DNA from: Mucilaginibacter_A sp964251965
Lineage (GTDB): Bacteria; Bacteroidota; Bacteroidia; Sphingobacteriales; Sphingobacteriaceae
DNA: 64,000 nt
Assembly (NCBI GenBank): GCA_964251965.1
Contig: CAXULQ010000001.1
Coordinates: 558,001 to 622,000 of the forward strand
Reading direction: 5' to 3'
Positions 1 to 7,774 of this stretch are shown here, in pieces. The stretch's first letter is position 1. Each line of letters starts with the position of its first letter. Both the position numbers and the translations under genes were made by a program. The notes under the pieces were generated by a model. It did not search any database and was not told the DNA's origin. It saw only the letters and a list, made by a program, of their open reading frames with translations.

Positions 1-323
1 GAATTAATCCGGAGAGATCTGTTCTGTACAATAGGATTAATGAACGAGTTAATACAATGGTAGAAAAAGGATTGGTAAAAGAAGCAGGAACATTATTTCC
101 TTTTCAACATTTAAATCCTTTAAATACAGTTGGGTACAAAGAGCTTTTTGAAGCCTTTAACAAAAATATACCGGTAAAAGAAGCATTAGAAAAAATCAAA
201 CAAAACACTCGAAATTTTGCAAAAAGGCAAATTACCTGGTTTAAAAAAGACGAGGAAATTGCGTGGTTTAGTTCTTCTGATTTACAACCTATCTTGGAAC
301 ATATTTTACCTTTAATTAGATGA
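1..323 (+). CDS. miaA: tRNA dimethylallyltransferase MiaA, C-terminal part (5' end outside the window)
   Basis: MiaA transfers a dimethylallyl group to N6 of A37 in tRNAs that read codons starting with U. The open frame enters from the window edge (codons in phase with position 3) and ends at TGA 321-323. Visible family signatures are the segment LYNRINERV near the start, the stretch KEAGTLFPFQ, VGYKELF, and the C-terminal NTRNFAKRQITWF, which is the conserved helix of the MiaA fold. The ATG at position 57 is internal and not the real start. The gene converges on the next one and the two stops overlap by 8 bases. A core copy of the dispersed repeat (173-186) lies inside it, encoding part of PVKEA. 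Confidence 0.93.
   Translation, partial: INPERSVLYNRINERVNTMVEKGLVKEAGTLFPFQHLNPLNTVGYKELFEAFNKNIPVKEALEKIKQNTRNFAKRQITWFKKDEEIAWFSSSDLQPILEHILPLIR
173..186 (+). repeat. Dispersed repeat core inside the miaA coding region
   Basis: GGTAAAAGAAGCAT, 12 of 14 bases identical to the family core GATAAAAGAAGCAT. It is read as codons of miaA, so it may be coincidental, but it carries the complete 11-base core AAAAGAAGCAT. Confidence 0.4.
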
Positions 324-1323
324 TTCTTGATTTGTCCAATTCCTCGTAAAGCGAGTTATATTGTGCAATAGTTTTATCTTTCGAAAATCTTTTTACATTT
401 TCGAGTCCTTTTTTGATCAAACCATTTCTTAGGTTTTCATTGTTTATCATATCTAAAATCCCGTCTGTAATTGAAGCAACATTGCAAGGATCAACAAAAA
501 TTGCAGCATCACCAGCAACTTCCGGCATAGAAGAATAGTTGGAAGTAACTACTGATAAACCACAAGCTTGGGCTTCTATAATTGGCATCCCGAAACCTTC
601 TATTGTAGAAACAAAAATCAACAAGTTCGCCTTCTTGTATTCTTGATAAACAGCATCTTCTGTTAAATCAATCTTATTTATAAATTCAATTTTAAATTTA
701 TACAACGTTTTTTTTTGCTCTTCATCCAATTTTCCTACAATAGTTAAAGTACAAGGAATACCAGAAAGTGCCTCAGCAAGATTGGAAATATTTTTATTGA
801 AAGCAGTTCCAATTTGCAAGATGTTTGGATGATCAATATTAAAAGTACGATCTAAGATTGGTCGAAATCTGTCTGAAATAAAATTAGGAATTACTTTTAT
901 TTTCTGCGGATCAACCTTTACATATTTTAAAACATCCTTTTTTGTAGCTTCAGAAACAACTGTAATTTGATGGGCAAACTTTACGGGTAAAATAACATAT
1001 AACCACTTTAAAATTCTTCTTTTAATACCTTTATTTTGGTGCATAAATGCAAGGTCATGAATGGTTAAAATGCGATGACTAAACCAGGCACCTAAAATTG
1101 CATAATGCACATCGCCGGTTACATGCACAATTTTATGCCGTAAACGAAGCATTGCAATTAGGTTAATAATCCGGTTTAAAATAGAATTACTAAACTTGGG
1201 AAGTATGTATTTTTTTATTTTAAAAGATCGGTTTACAGAAGCGACCAGGTTATCAAAAATAAATTCAATACTGTAAGTATGTTGGAATTGCTTCCGATAA
1301 ATCAAAACCACTTCTTTTTTCAT
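316..1323 (-). CDS. GT4-type glycosyltransferase (GT-B fold)
   Basis: Probable retaining glycosyltransferase that adds a sugar to the lipid-linked repeat unit at the inner face of the membrane. The protein is about 335 residues from the ATG at 1323. A longer frame runs back to a TTG at 1386, but MKKEVVLIYRKQ is the more natural beginning. Seen in the sequence: a GT4 acceptor half, the segment VSEATKKDV with VIPN, a Rossmann-like LQIGTAFNKNISNL, and the donor-site motif EGFGMPIIE near residues 242-250 (EX7E pattern) followed by CGLSVVTSNYSSMPEV. No signal peptide or membrane segment is visible. Sugar and acceptor specificity cannot be read from the sequence. Confidence 0.85.
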   Translation of the reverse strand: MKKEVVLIYRKQFQHTYSIEFIFDNLVASVNRSFKIKKYILPKFSNSILNRIINLIAMLRLRHKIVHVTGDVHYAILGAWFSHRILTIHDLAFMHQNKGIKRRILKWLYVILPVKFAHQITVVSEATKKDVLKYVKVDPQKIKVIPNFISDRFRPILDRTFNIDHPNILQIGTAFNKNISNLAEALSGIPCTLTIVGKLDEEQKKTLYKFKIEFINKIDLTEDAVYQEYKKANLLIFVSTIEGFGMPIIEAQACGLSVVTSNYSSMPEVAGDAAIFVDPCNVASITDGILDMINNENLRNGLIKKGLENVKRFSKDKTIAQYNSLYEELDKSRII

Positions 1324-1398
1324 TCCGCCTTTAAACCTATAATTTTTTATAATTAGAGCAAATTGCGGCTGAACTTGGAAACACAATTAGTTTAATCT

Positions 1399-2235
1399 TT
1401 ATAGGGCTTCGTTAGATTTTACTAACCGCTTTATGCCTTTATATAAAATTGGCGGTGTAATGTTGCGCACAATATCTTTTATGGTTATCGGCTCGTGTGT
1501 AACATCATTATCAATACCTGCCCGGTTCATAAATAGTGTAGCATGGGGCGTTTCGCTAATTTCGCTTTTTGGGCGACCATTACTGTAGTAATATAATGCA
1601 AGCGATTTCCTGCTGCGGTCCGGTGGGCAAGTCAACGGGTTAGGATGCCCGTGATAGGAGAAATCAGTGGTTGAAAAAATGGCTACCCGGTTAAACACAG
1701 GCAGCACCTTTTTTTGTGATTTTGACATCGTTTTATCCCATAGCTCAAAATGCCCGCCATAACTTTCGTCCCAGTCTTTGTTTAAGTAAACCAGTAAGTT
1801 TATACGCCGGTCGAGCCATGTCTTATCATGTTTATTGAAATCGGCATGTACCTTTAATAACCCGCCCGGCTTAATTTCATGGTAGCCGCCACCATTGAAA
1901 TAAGGATCAGGTAATAAAATTTGTTTTATACCTGTAAGCTCCTGTAAAAATTCGAGTACTGGCTGCGAATTTAAATAATGCACCAGTGCCTTGGTTGCAT
2001 CGCTAAAATACTGTTCTCCTTTTGCCTCCAGTTTTTTTTCATTTTGATTGTTGTAGGTAATTACGTCCTCTTTTTTAGAAAGATCAGGGAAATCATCAAG
2101 TACCTGGCTCAACAACCCTTCATCAAAAAAATTATCAAATACGATATTTGGAAAAGGCTCGGCGTTTATATATTCGTCGTGTTTATCCTTGCCAAGCTGC
2201 TTTAGGTCCTTTATATCCTTATTAAGATAGTCCAT
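1399..2235 (-). CDS. 2-oxoglutarate/Fe(II)-dependent oxygenase (prolyl-4-hydroxylase-like)
   Basis: Soluble 278-residue protein of the 2OG-Fe(II) oxygenase superfamily. The metal-binding pattern is visible: His130-x-Asp132 in KVHADFN, a distal His195 in SYHGHP, and the 2-oxoglutarate-binding Arg209-x-Ser211 in RKSLALYYY. Such enzymes hydroxylate side chains or small molecules, and related proteins occur in polysaccharide clusters, but the substrate is unknown. It lies between a glycosyltransferase on the same strand and the divergent flippase, with a 120-140 bp divergent spacer. A TAnnTTTG box (TATCTTTG, minus strand, 2260-2267) sits about 25 bases before the ATG. The assignment to the superfamily is firm and the role in this locus is inference. 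Confidence 0.85.
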   Translation of the reverse strand: MDYLNKDIKDLKQLGKDKHDEYINAEPFPNIVFDNFFDEGLLSQVLDDFPDLSKKEDVITYNNQNEKKLEAKGEQYFSDATKALVHYLNSQPVLEFLQELTGIKQILLPDPYFNGGGYHEIKPGGLLKVHADFNKHDKTWLDRRINLLVYLNKDWDESYGGHFELWDKTMSKSQKKVLPVFNRVAIFSTTDFSYHGHPNPLTCPPDRSRKSLALYYYSNGRPKSEISETPHATLFMNRAGIDNDVTHEPITIKDIVRNITPPILYKGIKRLVKSNEAL

Positions 2236-2334
2236 TTATAATTAAATTTTGGTGACAAACAAAGATAAGTAAGTAAATGATAATGCGATTTATTGTTTAC
2301 TGCAAATCCTTTTTCTGCTAATACACAATAAATT

Positions 2335-2361
2335 TTGTTACGGTAAATTAAACTAAATTTG
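2335..2361 (+). promoter_or_regulatory. Candidate Bacteroidota promoter of the flippase operon
   Basis: TTG at 2335-2337 followed after 16 bases by TAAATTTG at 2354-2361, matching the Bacteroidota -7 consensus TAnnTTTG. The spacing is a little short. If used, transcription would begin a few bases after 2361, which argues for the TTG start at 2380 rather than 2359 for the downstream gene. Confidence 0.4.
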
Positions 2362-2379
2362 CTTGCCATCATTGTTAAT

Positions 2380-3636
2380 TTGAAACAGTATATAAAGGAT
2401 TCGTACAGGAGATTAAAGACAACCAATATCTTGTCCAATTTCTTCAATTTAAGCAGCATCCAAGTTTCTAATTTATTGCTGTTATTTGTTACGATACGCA
2501 TAATAACAGGCAAAGTCGGTATCGAAGGATTTGGCATGATTATGTTTGCAAACCGGTTTTCGATGCTTGCAGGCACTATTATAAATTATGGAACAACACA
2601 ATCAGGCATACGCGATATTACATATAACCAAGGCGATCCAAATAAATTTGCAATAGTTTTATGCAATATTTTAGGAATACGGATAATTATTTTTTTGCCT
2701 TTTTTAATTGGGATAATAAGTGTTTATGGTTTATTTGAAAGCTATTATTCTTATCTGTTACTTGCCATACCTCTGGTATTAGCCGAAGTTTTTAATCCAT
2801 TATGTTTTTTTATCGGCATCGAAAAGATCAAAATTTTTAATGTATATAATTTATCAGCTAACCTAACCGCAGTTGTAGCTATATTGATTTTTGTAAAAGA
2901 CACTGATGATGCCATTTGGGTAAACTTTATTCTTGGAATGGGTAACGTGATAACCTATCTGGCATTATTAATTTATTTAACCCTGCGCTTCAAGCTGGTT
3001 TTTCATACTCCCTTAAAAAAGGATTTATTATCAATAGCTAAAAATAACTTTTCGCTTACTATAAATAATATCTCTGCTAATTTGCAGCAATCTGTTATCA
3101 TATTTGCCCTAAAATGGACTAATTCTGATTTATTAGGTGCTTATACCTTGTGCGACCGTTTTATCGGTCAATGCAGAAACTTGCTCAACATCTTGTCAAA
3201 CGCAGTGTATCCAAACGCCGTTAGTTTGTATAAGCAAAGTGCAGTATTGTGGGATAGTTACCGAAAAAGAAATAAATATTTGTTTGCCACAGTATCATTT
3301 GCTGCCGCTATTGTTATTTTTATTTTTAGTGATTTTATTGTATACACCTTGTCGAAAAAACATGATCCTGACGCTATTGTAATTTTACGGATAATGGCCT
3401 TTGTACCGGTAATATCAGCCGTAAATGTTTTCAGCATGCTTGATTTGCTTTTGAAAAACAATTCGAAGGAAATATTTAAAATAGCTATCGTGTTAATTGC
3501 GCTATCAGCTTTTTTGGCGTTTATATTAACCAGGCAAGGCGGACTTTTAATAGGAACTTTTACGCTCATTGTTGAAATTAGTGCCGGACTAATGTATGAG
3601 TACGTCATCAAAAAAACTGCCCTAAAAAATGCATAA
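2380..3636 (+). CDS. Wzx-type polysaccharide flippase (oligosaccharide flippase family)
   Basis: Multi-pass inner-membrane protein of the RfbX/Wzx family, which flips undecaprenyl-linked repeat units across the membrane. The frame has no ATG near its beginning. A TTG at 2380 gives MKQYIKDS and fits the candidate promoter at 2335-2361; the frame can extend to a TTG at 2359. Around a dozen hydrophobic segments alternate with short loops, and the N-terminal half has the family-like stretch NFFNLSSIQVSNLLLLF and FGMIMFANRF. It overlaps the next glycosyltransferase gene by 8 bases, so it heads a run of tightly packed plus-strand genes (to 7629). A second, unrelated MurJ-type flippase serves the other locus at 31459-33021. 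Confidence 0.85.
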   Translation: MKQYIKDSYRRLKTTNILSNFFNLSSIQVSNLLLLFVTIRIITGKVGIEGFGMIMFANRFSMLAGTIINYGTTQSGIRDITYNQGDPNKFAIVLCNILGIRIIIFLPFLIGIISVYGLFESYYSYLLLAIPLVLAEVFNPLCFFIGIEKIKIFNVYNLSANLTAVVAILIFVKDTDDAIWVNFILGMGNVITYLALLIYLTLRFKLVFHTPLKKDLLSIAKNNFSLTINNISANLQQSVIIFALKWTNSDLLGAYTLCDRFIGQCRNLLNILSNAVYPNAVSLYKQSAVLWDSYRKRNKYLFATVSFAAAIVIFIFSDFIVYTLSKKHDPDAIVILRIMAFVPVISAVNVFSMLDLLLKNNSKEIFKIAIVLIALSAFLAFILTRQGGLLIGTFTLIVEISAGLMYEYVIKKTALKNA

Positions 3637-4546
3637 GCCGGTTGCGTTAATCCTGTTAAATTGGAATACGCCTTTCCATACCGCTAATTGTATTTCGTCC
3701 TTGAAAAAGTATTGCAATGATGCTTTGTTCGATATTATTGTTGCCGATAATGGATCAACAGATGGCTCTTTAGCTTTACTCAAAAGTGAATTTCCAAATT
3801 TAATTTATATTAATAACAAAGAAAATTTAGGCTTCGCCGAAGGCAACAACCGCGGTTTGGTTTATGCTATTGAGAACGGTTATCAGTATTCATTAATAAT
3901 GAACACCGATACGGAAGTTGATGAAGATATTGTTACAAAACTCAGCATTCATCTAAACCAAAACCTAAAAGCTGCTGCCGTACAGCCTTGCATATTTTGG
4001 GTGCATAAAAGAAGCATGGTCTGGAACGGCGAAGGCAGGTTTAATAAAGTTCTTGGCATTACTTCCTCCAGCACAAAAGCTTCTAATCAGCAATCGCACA
4101 AAAGCGTAGCATGGCTTACCGGTTGCTGTATGCTGATCCGGAATTCGGCCTTGACCAAAAGCGGCCTGTTCAATAAAATTTTCTTTTTATATTATGAGGA
4201 TGTTGAACTTTCTTTCAGGCTGCGCCAGGCAGGTTACGAACTGCATTATCTGCCATCGTGTAAAATGTACCACGAAGCTGGTGCTTCTGCAACGGTAAAA
4301 AAAAAGGAAGGCAATTTAAGTCCGGTTATCCATTACTATATCAGCAGGAACCATATTTGGATTTTGCGCCGTTATGGCAACCCGCTTTTTTACCCGGTCA
4401 ATTTAATTTATAACGGTTTTTATTACCTTTCACTTTTAGCTTATTTTAAATTACGCGGCCGCAACGAAAAAGCCCGATTACTGATTAAAGGTTTAAAAGA
4501 AGGGTTTTTCACCCCAAAAAACCTAATTTGGCCCGAAGATATTTAA
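3629..4546 (+). CDS. GT2 family glycosyltransferase (rhamnosyltransferase-like)
   Basis: Inverting GT-A glycosyltransferase of about 305 residues. The N-terminus has the GT2 nucleotide-sugar fold: VALILLNWN, IIVADNGSTDGS (about residues 36-47), NLGFAEGNNRG and the acidic metal-binding MNTDTEVD. Further on come WLTGCCMLIRNSAL and YYEDVELSFRLRQAGY, typical of WbbL-like rhamnosyltransferases. The C-terminal third has short hydrophobic stretches that probably lie on the membrane. It overlaps the flippase stop by 8 bases and precedes the polymerase by 15 bases, suggesting translational coupling. A copy of the dispersed repeat core (4004-4017) falls inside it and encodes KRSM. Confidence 0.87.
   Translation: MHKPVALILLNWNTPFHTANCISSLKKYCNDALFDIIVADNGSTDGSLALLKSEFPNLIYINNKENLGFAEGNNRGLVYAIENGYQYSLIMNTDTEVDEDIVTKLSIHLNQNLKAAAVQPCIFWVHKRSMVWNGEGRFNKVLGITSSSTKASNQQSHKSVAWLTGCCMLIRNSALTKSGLFNKIFFLYYEDVELSFRLRQAGYELHYLPSCKMYHEAGASATVKKKEGNLSPVIHYYISRNHIWILRRYGNPLFYPVNLIYNGFYYLSLLAYFKLRGRNEKARLLIKGLKEGFFTPKNLIWPEDI
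4004..4017 (+). repeat. Dispersed repeat core inside a GT2 gene
   Basis: CATAAAAGAAGCAT, 13 of 14 bases identical to the family core. It is translated as part of HKRSMV, in a different reading phase from the miaA copy. Confidence 0.45.
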
Positions 4547-4561
4547 GCGTAAGCCTAAAAG

Positions 4562-5965
4562 ATGTTGTTTATTTTCCCTCTTATTTTTATTACTTCTTTC
4601 ATCCTGGCGTGCAGGGAAGTTTGGCGCGGAAATACCAGCGGCGTACTGATATTCATAATTTTTGGGCTTTCGATGTACACCACGGCCATGTCGGTTACTT
4701 TTAAATATGGGCTGAAAGAAACCATCCCCTTTTTGCAGGTTTTTAAAGAAGTATTGATCATCACCGTACTCATCTTAAACCTTGTTGCTTTAAAACATCG
4801 CCCCAGGTTCCATTTAATTGATTATTTAATATTTGCGTATTTACTTTATCTGGTTGTTTACGCCATATTACCGATTGGCGAGCAAGGTTTTGTAAACAGG
4901 CTGATGGCTTTAAAAAGTATTTCGTTTTATATTGTGGTTTACTTTACGGGAAGGTTTATTGACTCAAAGACTGTTTTTATCAATAAATATTTCAGTTACA
5001 TTGTCCTCTTGACCATCGGCGTAGCAGCCGTGTTAATGGTTGAAGTAGCTGCGCAAACGCCATTACAGTTTAACTCCGGTTATTTTGATTACAGCTACTA
5101 TTTTTACAACCTGGATGCAGACGGCGCTTTCGGGCTAAGGGTAGGTTTTAATTCGGATACCGGGTTCATCCGGTTTGCCAGCCTTTTTACCAGTCCGCTT
5201 GAACATGCCGGTGCCACACTACTTGCCCTGGCTGTAATTGCAGGATTATATACCAGGGACGATAATAAAATCAGCATCAACAACATCGGTTTGTTAGCAC
5301 TGGGCGCTACCATGCTTTCTATCGTTTTTGCCCTTTCGCGCGCACCTTTGGCCAGTTATTGTATCATGATTTATGCTTATGCTGTGATCACCAAAAGGAA
5401 AGTGATTGTGAATATCATTCAAGCTGCTTTTGCATTGGCTGTTATTTATGTGATCTACCTGTTCATACAATTCGAAAGTCAACATAATAACATTATAGCA
5501 GTTCTTTTAAATACGATCGATTTTAGCGATCCGTCCAGCATCGGCCACCTGGAACAATGGGCAGAAGGGATTGTAGCGATATCGGAACATCCTTTAGGGC
5601 TTGGTTTAGGGACATCCGGAAGAGTGGCGGCCAGTATCAGCGAAAATATAGGCGGCGAAAACCAGTATATTATTATTGGCGTGCAGGCCGGGTTAATCGC
5701 CCTAATTTTATACTTACTCATATTTATTATGTTTGTTAGGATAAGCTACAGATGGCTACCCTTTTTAAAAGGAAAAGAAAGAAAGGTTTGTATGACTGTT
5801 TTTTTAATAAAAGTTGGGTTTTTCATATCTACCTTAACTTCGGAAATAGAATCGTCCACTTACCTGTCTTACATGAACTGGTTTTTATCCGGCCTGTTAA
5901 TCAACATGATTATGCAGGTAAAAACAGTATCCCACCAAAAATTAGCAGAAGCGCATGTTGATTGA
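4562..5965 (+). CDS. Wzy/O-antigen ligase-type membrane protein (repeat-unit polymerase)
   Basis: A 467-residue integral membrane protein with about ten to twelve hydrophobic segments and a large central loop (roughly residues 180-215), the layout of Wzy polymerases and O-antigen ligases. The second half carries FALSRAPLASY, the usual place of the conserved arginine, and GLGLGTSGRVA in the following periplasmic loop. Position between a GT2 gene and an acetyltransferase in a Wzx/Wzy-type cluster makes polymerase the likely role. It overlaps the acetyltransferase start by 11 bases. Polymerase and ligase cannot be separated by sequence reading; a second protein of this class lies at 27995-29230. 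Confidence 0.8.
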   Translation: MLFIFPLIFITSFILACREVWRGNTSGVLIFIIFGLSMYTTAMSVTFKYGLKETIPFLQVFKEVLIITVLILNLVALKHRPRFHLIDYLIFAYLLYLVVYAILPIGEQGFVNRLMALKSISFYIVVYFTGRFIDSKTVFINKYFSYIVLLTIGVAAVLMVEVAAQTPLQFNSGYFDYSYYFYNLDADGAFGLRVGFNSDTGFIRFASLFTSPLEHAGATLLALAVIAGLYTRDDNKISINNIGLLALGATMLSIVFALSRAPLASYCIMIYAYAVITKRKVIVNIIQAAFALAVIYVIYLFIQFESQHNNIIAVLLNTIDFSDPSSIGHLEQWAEGIVAISEHPLGLGLGTSGRVAASISENIGGENQYIIIGVQAGLIALILYLLIFIMFVRISYRWLPFLKGKERKVCMTVFLIKVGFFISTLTSEIESSTYLSYMNWFLSGLLINMIMQVKTVSHQKLAEAHVD

Positions 5966-6656
5966 AAACCTGATCAGAAAGTTAAAAAATAACCCTGATT
6001 ATCAATGGGAAAGCAATTATTCCTTTCGGGACCTTTTTTTCATCACCAGCGTTAGGGCAGCGCAACTGTTCAGGGGATTATTTTTGAAACCTTTTTTAAA
6101 GAAATCGACAGGACTAATTTTTCTGGGGACTAATGTTAAAGTGAGGCATCCTTATCAAATCAGTGCGGGGAAAAACCTGATCCTGGAGGATAACGTGAGC
6201 ATCAACGCGCTTTCTGCCAACGGGATTGTTTTTGGAGATGATGTTTCTATCGCTAAAGATTCCATACTATTTTGCACCGGTGTTATTGCACAAAAAGGCA
6301 CTGGCATTACCATTGGCAACCGTACTGGCATTGGTGCACGTGCTTTTTTAGCCGGACAAGGCGGCATCAGCATTGGTGATGATGTAATTACGGGGCCAAA
6401 CATCCAGGTATTCTCCGAAAACCATAATTTCTCTGATCTTTCTTTAACCATAAAAGAACAAGGTGTAACCAAACAGCCTACCACAATTGGCAACAACTGC
6501 TGGATTGGCGGCGGCGTTAGCATTCTGGCAGGCGTTACTATTGGCGATGGTTGTGTAATTGCTACAGGAAGCGTGGTTACCAAATCTGTCCCTGCAAATT
6601 CTGTCGTAGCTGGTGTGCCGGCCAAAGTGATCAAAAGCAGGGGCGAAATCAATTAA
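5955..6656 (+). CDS. Hexapeptide-repeat acyltransferase (probable sugar O-acetyltransferase)
   Basis: A 233-residue protein with a left-handed beta-helix made of imperfect hexapeptide repeats from about residue 65 to the end, for example NLILEDNVSI, GITIGNRTGIG and GVTIGDGCVI. The segment IQVFSENHNF supplies the His expected at the active site, and the C-terminal VVAGVPAKVI is the hallmark of the CatB/maltose-galactoside acetyltransferase group. It probably adds acetyl groups to the polysaccharide or to a nucleotide sugar. Its ATG lies inside the end of the polymerase gene (11-base overlap), so it is co-translated with it. A second member of this class is at 30782-31411. Confidence 0.85.
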   Translation: MLIENLIRKLKNNPDYQWESNYSFRDLFFITSVRAAQLFRGLFLKPFLKKSTGLIFLGTNVKVRHPYQISAGKNLILEDNVSINALSANGIVFGDDVSIAKDSILFCTGVIAQKGTGITIGNRTGIGARAFLAGQGGISIGDDVITGPNIQVFSENHNFSDLSLTIKEQGVTKQPTTIGNNCWIGGGVSILAGVTIGDGCVIATGSVVTKSVPANSVVAGVPAKVIKSRGEIN

Positions 6657-6669
6657 ATAGTACATCAAC

Positions 6670-7629
6670 ATGAAAACTGCATTTATAACAGGGATTACCG
6701 GCCAGGATGGTGCTTATCTGGCGCAGCTATTAATTTCAGAAAATTATAAAGTGATCGGATTGACCCGTAGCTACAATAATTTTAATAACGCCAGTTGCAA
6801 ATACTTAAAAATTGAGGATCAGATTAAAATAGAAGAATGCGACTTGTTAGATTTTTCAAGTATCATCAAACTTTTGTTGAAATATAAACCTGATGAGTTT
6901 TACAATCTGGCCGCGCAAAGTTCTGTTAGTGTTTCGTTCGAACAACCCATCGGCACAATAAATTACAACATACAATCTGTGTTGAACATACTCGAAAGCG
7001 TGCGGCTTTTAAAATTGGACACCAAAGTATATCAGGCATCAAGCAGCGAAATGTACGGACTGGTAACAGATTTACCTGTAAACGCTGATACACCAATGCA
7101 CCCTTTAAGTCCGTACGCAATATCAAAAGCAACGGGATATTGGACCGGCGTAAACTATCGCGAATCCTATAACGTGCATTGCGTTAACGGCGTTTTATTT
7201 AACCACGAATCGTATTTACGAAGCCCGAATTTCTTTGTAAAAAAAGTTGTTAAAACATCGTTGGCTATCAAAAATAATCTTACAACCCAACTTTGTGTAG
7301 GTAACCTCGATGTAAAAAGAGATTTTGGTTACGCACCTGATTATGTGAAAGCGATGTGGCTATCGTTACAACATCCTAAAGCGGATGATTATATTATTTG
7401 CTCCGGGAAATCCATTTATTTGAGGGAAATTGTTAATTACGTTTTTGATTATCTCGGCATCAGCATGGACAAACTGGTTGAAGATCAAACATTATTCAGG
7501 CCAACCGATATTCAAAACATTTATGGCGATAACACCAAAGCAAAAACGTTACTTCATTGGGAATACAATAAGTCGTTTTTTGAAGTATTGGATGTATTGA
7601 TTGAGGAAGAAAGTAAAAACTACAAGTAA
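6670..7629 (+). CDS. gmd: GDP-mannose 4,6-dehydratase
   Basis: Extended short-chain dehydrogenase that converts GDP-D-mannose to GDP-4-keto-6-deoxy-D-mannose, the precursor of GDP-fucose, GDP-rhamnose, colitose and perosamine. Visible: the NADP-binding GITGQDGAYL at residues 8-17, the substrate and catalytic residues in SSSEMYG (Ser125, Glu127) and YAISK (Tyr149, Lys153) with the 22-residue Glu-Tyr spacing of known Gmd proteins, then VLFNHES and KRDFGYAPDYV. At 319 residues it is slightly shorter than typical Gmd proteins (about 340-370). No fcl (GDP-fucose synthase) is adjacent; the RmlD-like reductase at 10025-10966 is a candidate for the next step. It ends the tight plus-strand gene run. 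Confidence 0.93.
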   Translation: MKTAFITGITGQDGAYLAQLLISENYKVIGLTRSYNNFNNASCKYLKIEDQIKIEECDLLDFSSIIKLLLKYKPDEFYNLAAQSSVSVSFEQPIGTINYNIQSVLNILESVRLLKLDTKVYQASSSEMYGLVTDLPVNADTPMHPLSPYAISKATGYWTGVNYRESYNVHCVNGVLFNHESYLRSPNFFVKKVVKTSLAIKNNLTTQLCVGNLDVKRDFGYAPDYVKAMWLSLQHPKADDYIICSGKSIYLREIVNYVFDYLGISMDKLVEDQTLFRPTDIQNIYGDNTKAKTLLHWEYNKSFFEVLDVLIEEESKNYK

Positions 7630-7649
7630 TTTTGAAGCCAATATTAACG

Positions 7650-7663
7650 ATGCTTCTTTTATC
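7650..7663 (-). repeat. Dispersed repeat core (left arm of an inverted pair)
   Basis: Exact GATAAAAGAAGCAT on the minus strand, 20 bases after the gmd stop. It pairs perfectly over 14 bp with the copy at 7723-7736, spanning 87 bp in all, and the plus strand continues in a run of seven T after the second arm. Confidence 0.85.
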
Positions 7664-7722
7664 AGTATAAAATTAGTGCCGAAGAGTTGGCAAAACCAAT
7701 CGGAACAAAACAAAAATTAACC

Positions 7723-7736
7723 GATAAAAGAAGCAT
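7723..7736 (+). repeat. Dispersed repeat core (right arm of an inverted pair)
   Basis: Exact GATAAAAGAAGCAT followed by a T run to 7742. With the copy at 7650-7663 it could fold, on the plus strand, into a long-loop hairpin ending gmd transcription. A degenerate third copy, AAAAGGAAGCAT, follows at 7747-7758. Confidence 0.85.
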
Positions 7737-7774
7737 TTTTTTGTTTAAAAGGAAGCATCGCGAAGCAAATAGAT

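Noticed and set aside
5104..5313. Antisense open frames inside the polymerase, rpoB, rpoC and Wza genes
   Set aside because: They are shadows of real genes, with no start context or protein-like composition.
7650..7736. The 87-bp inverted pair and the 88-bp pair at 54489 as copies of one miniature transposon
   Set aside because: The interiors do not resemble each other beyond the repeat and its TTTTA extension, and no target duplications are visible; kept only as an open idea.
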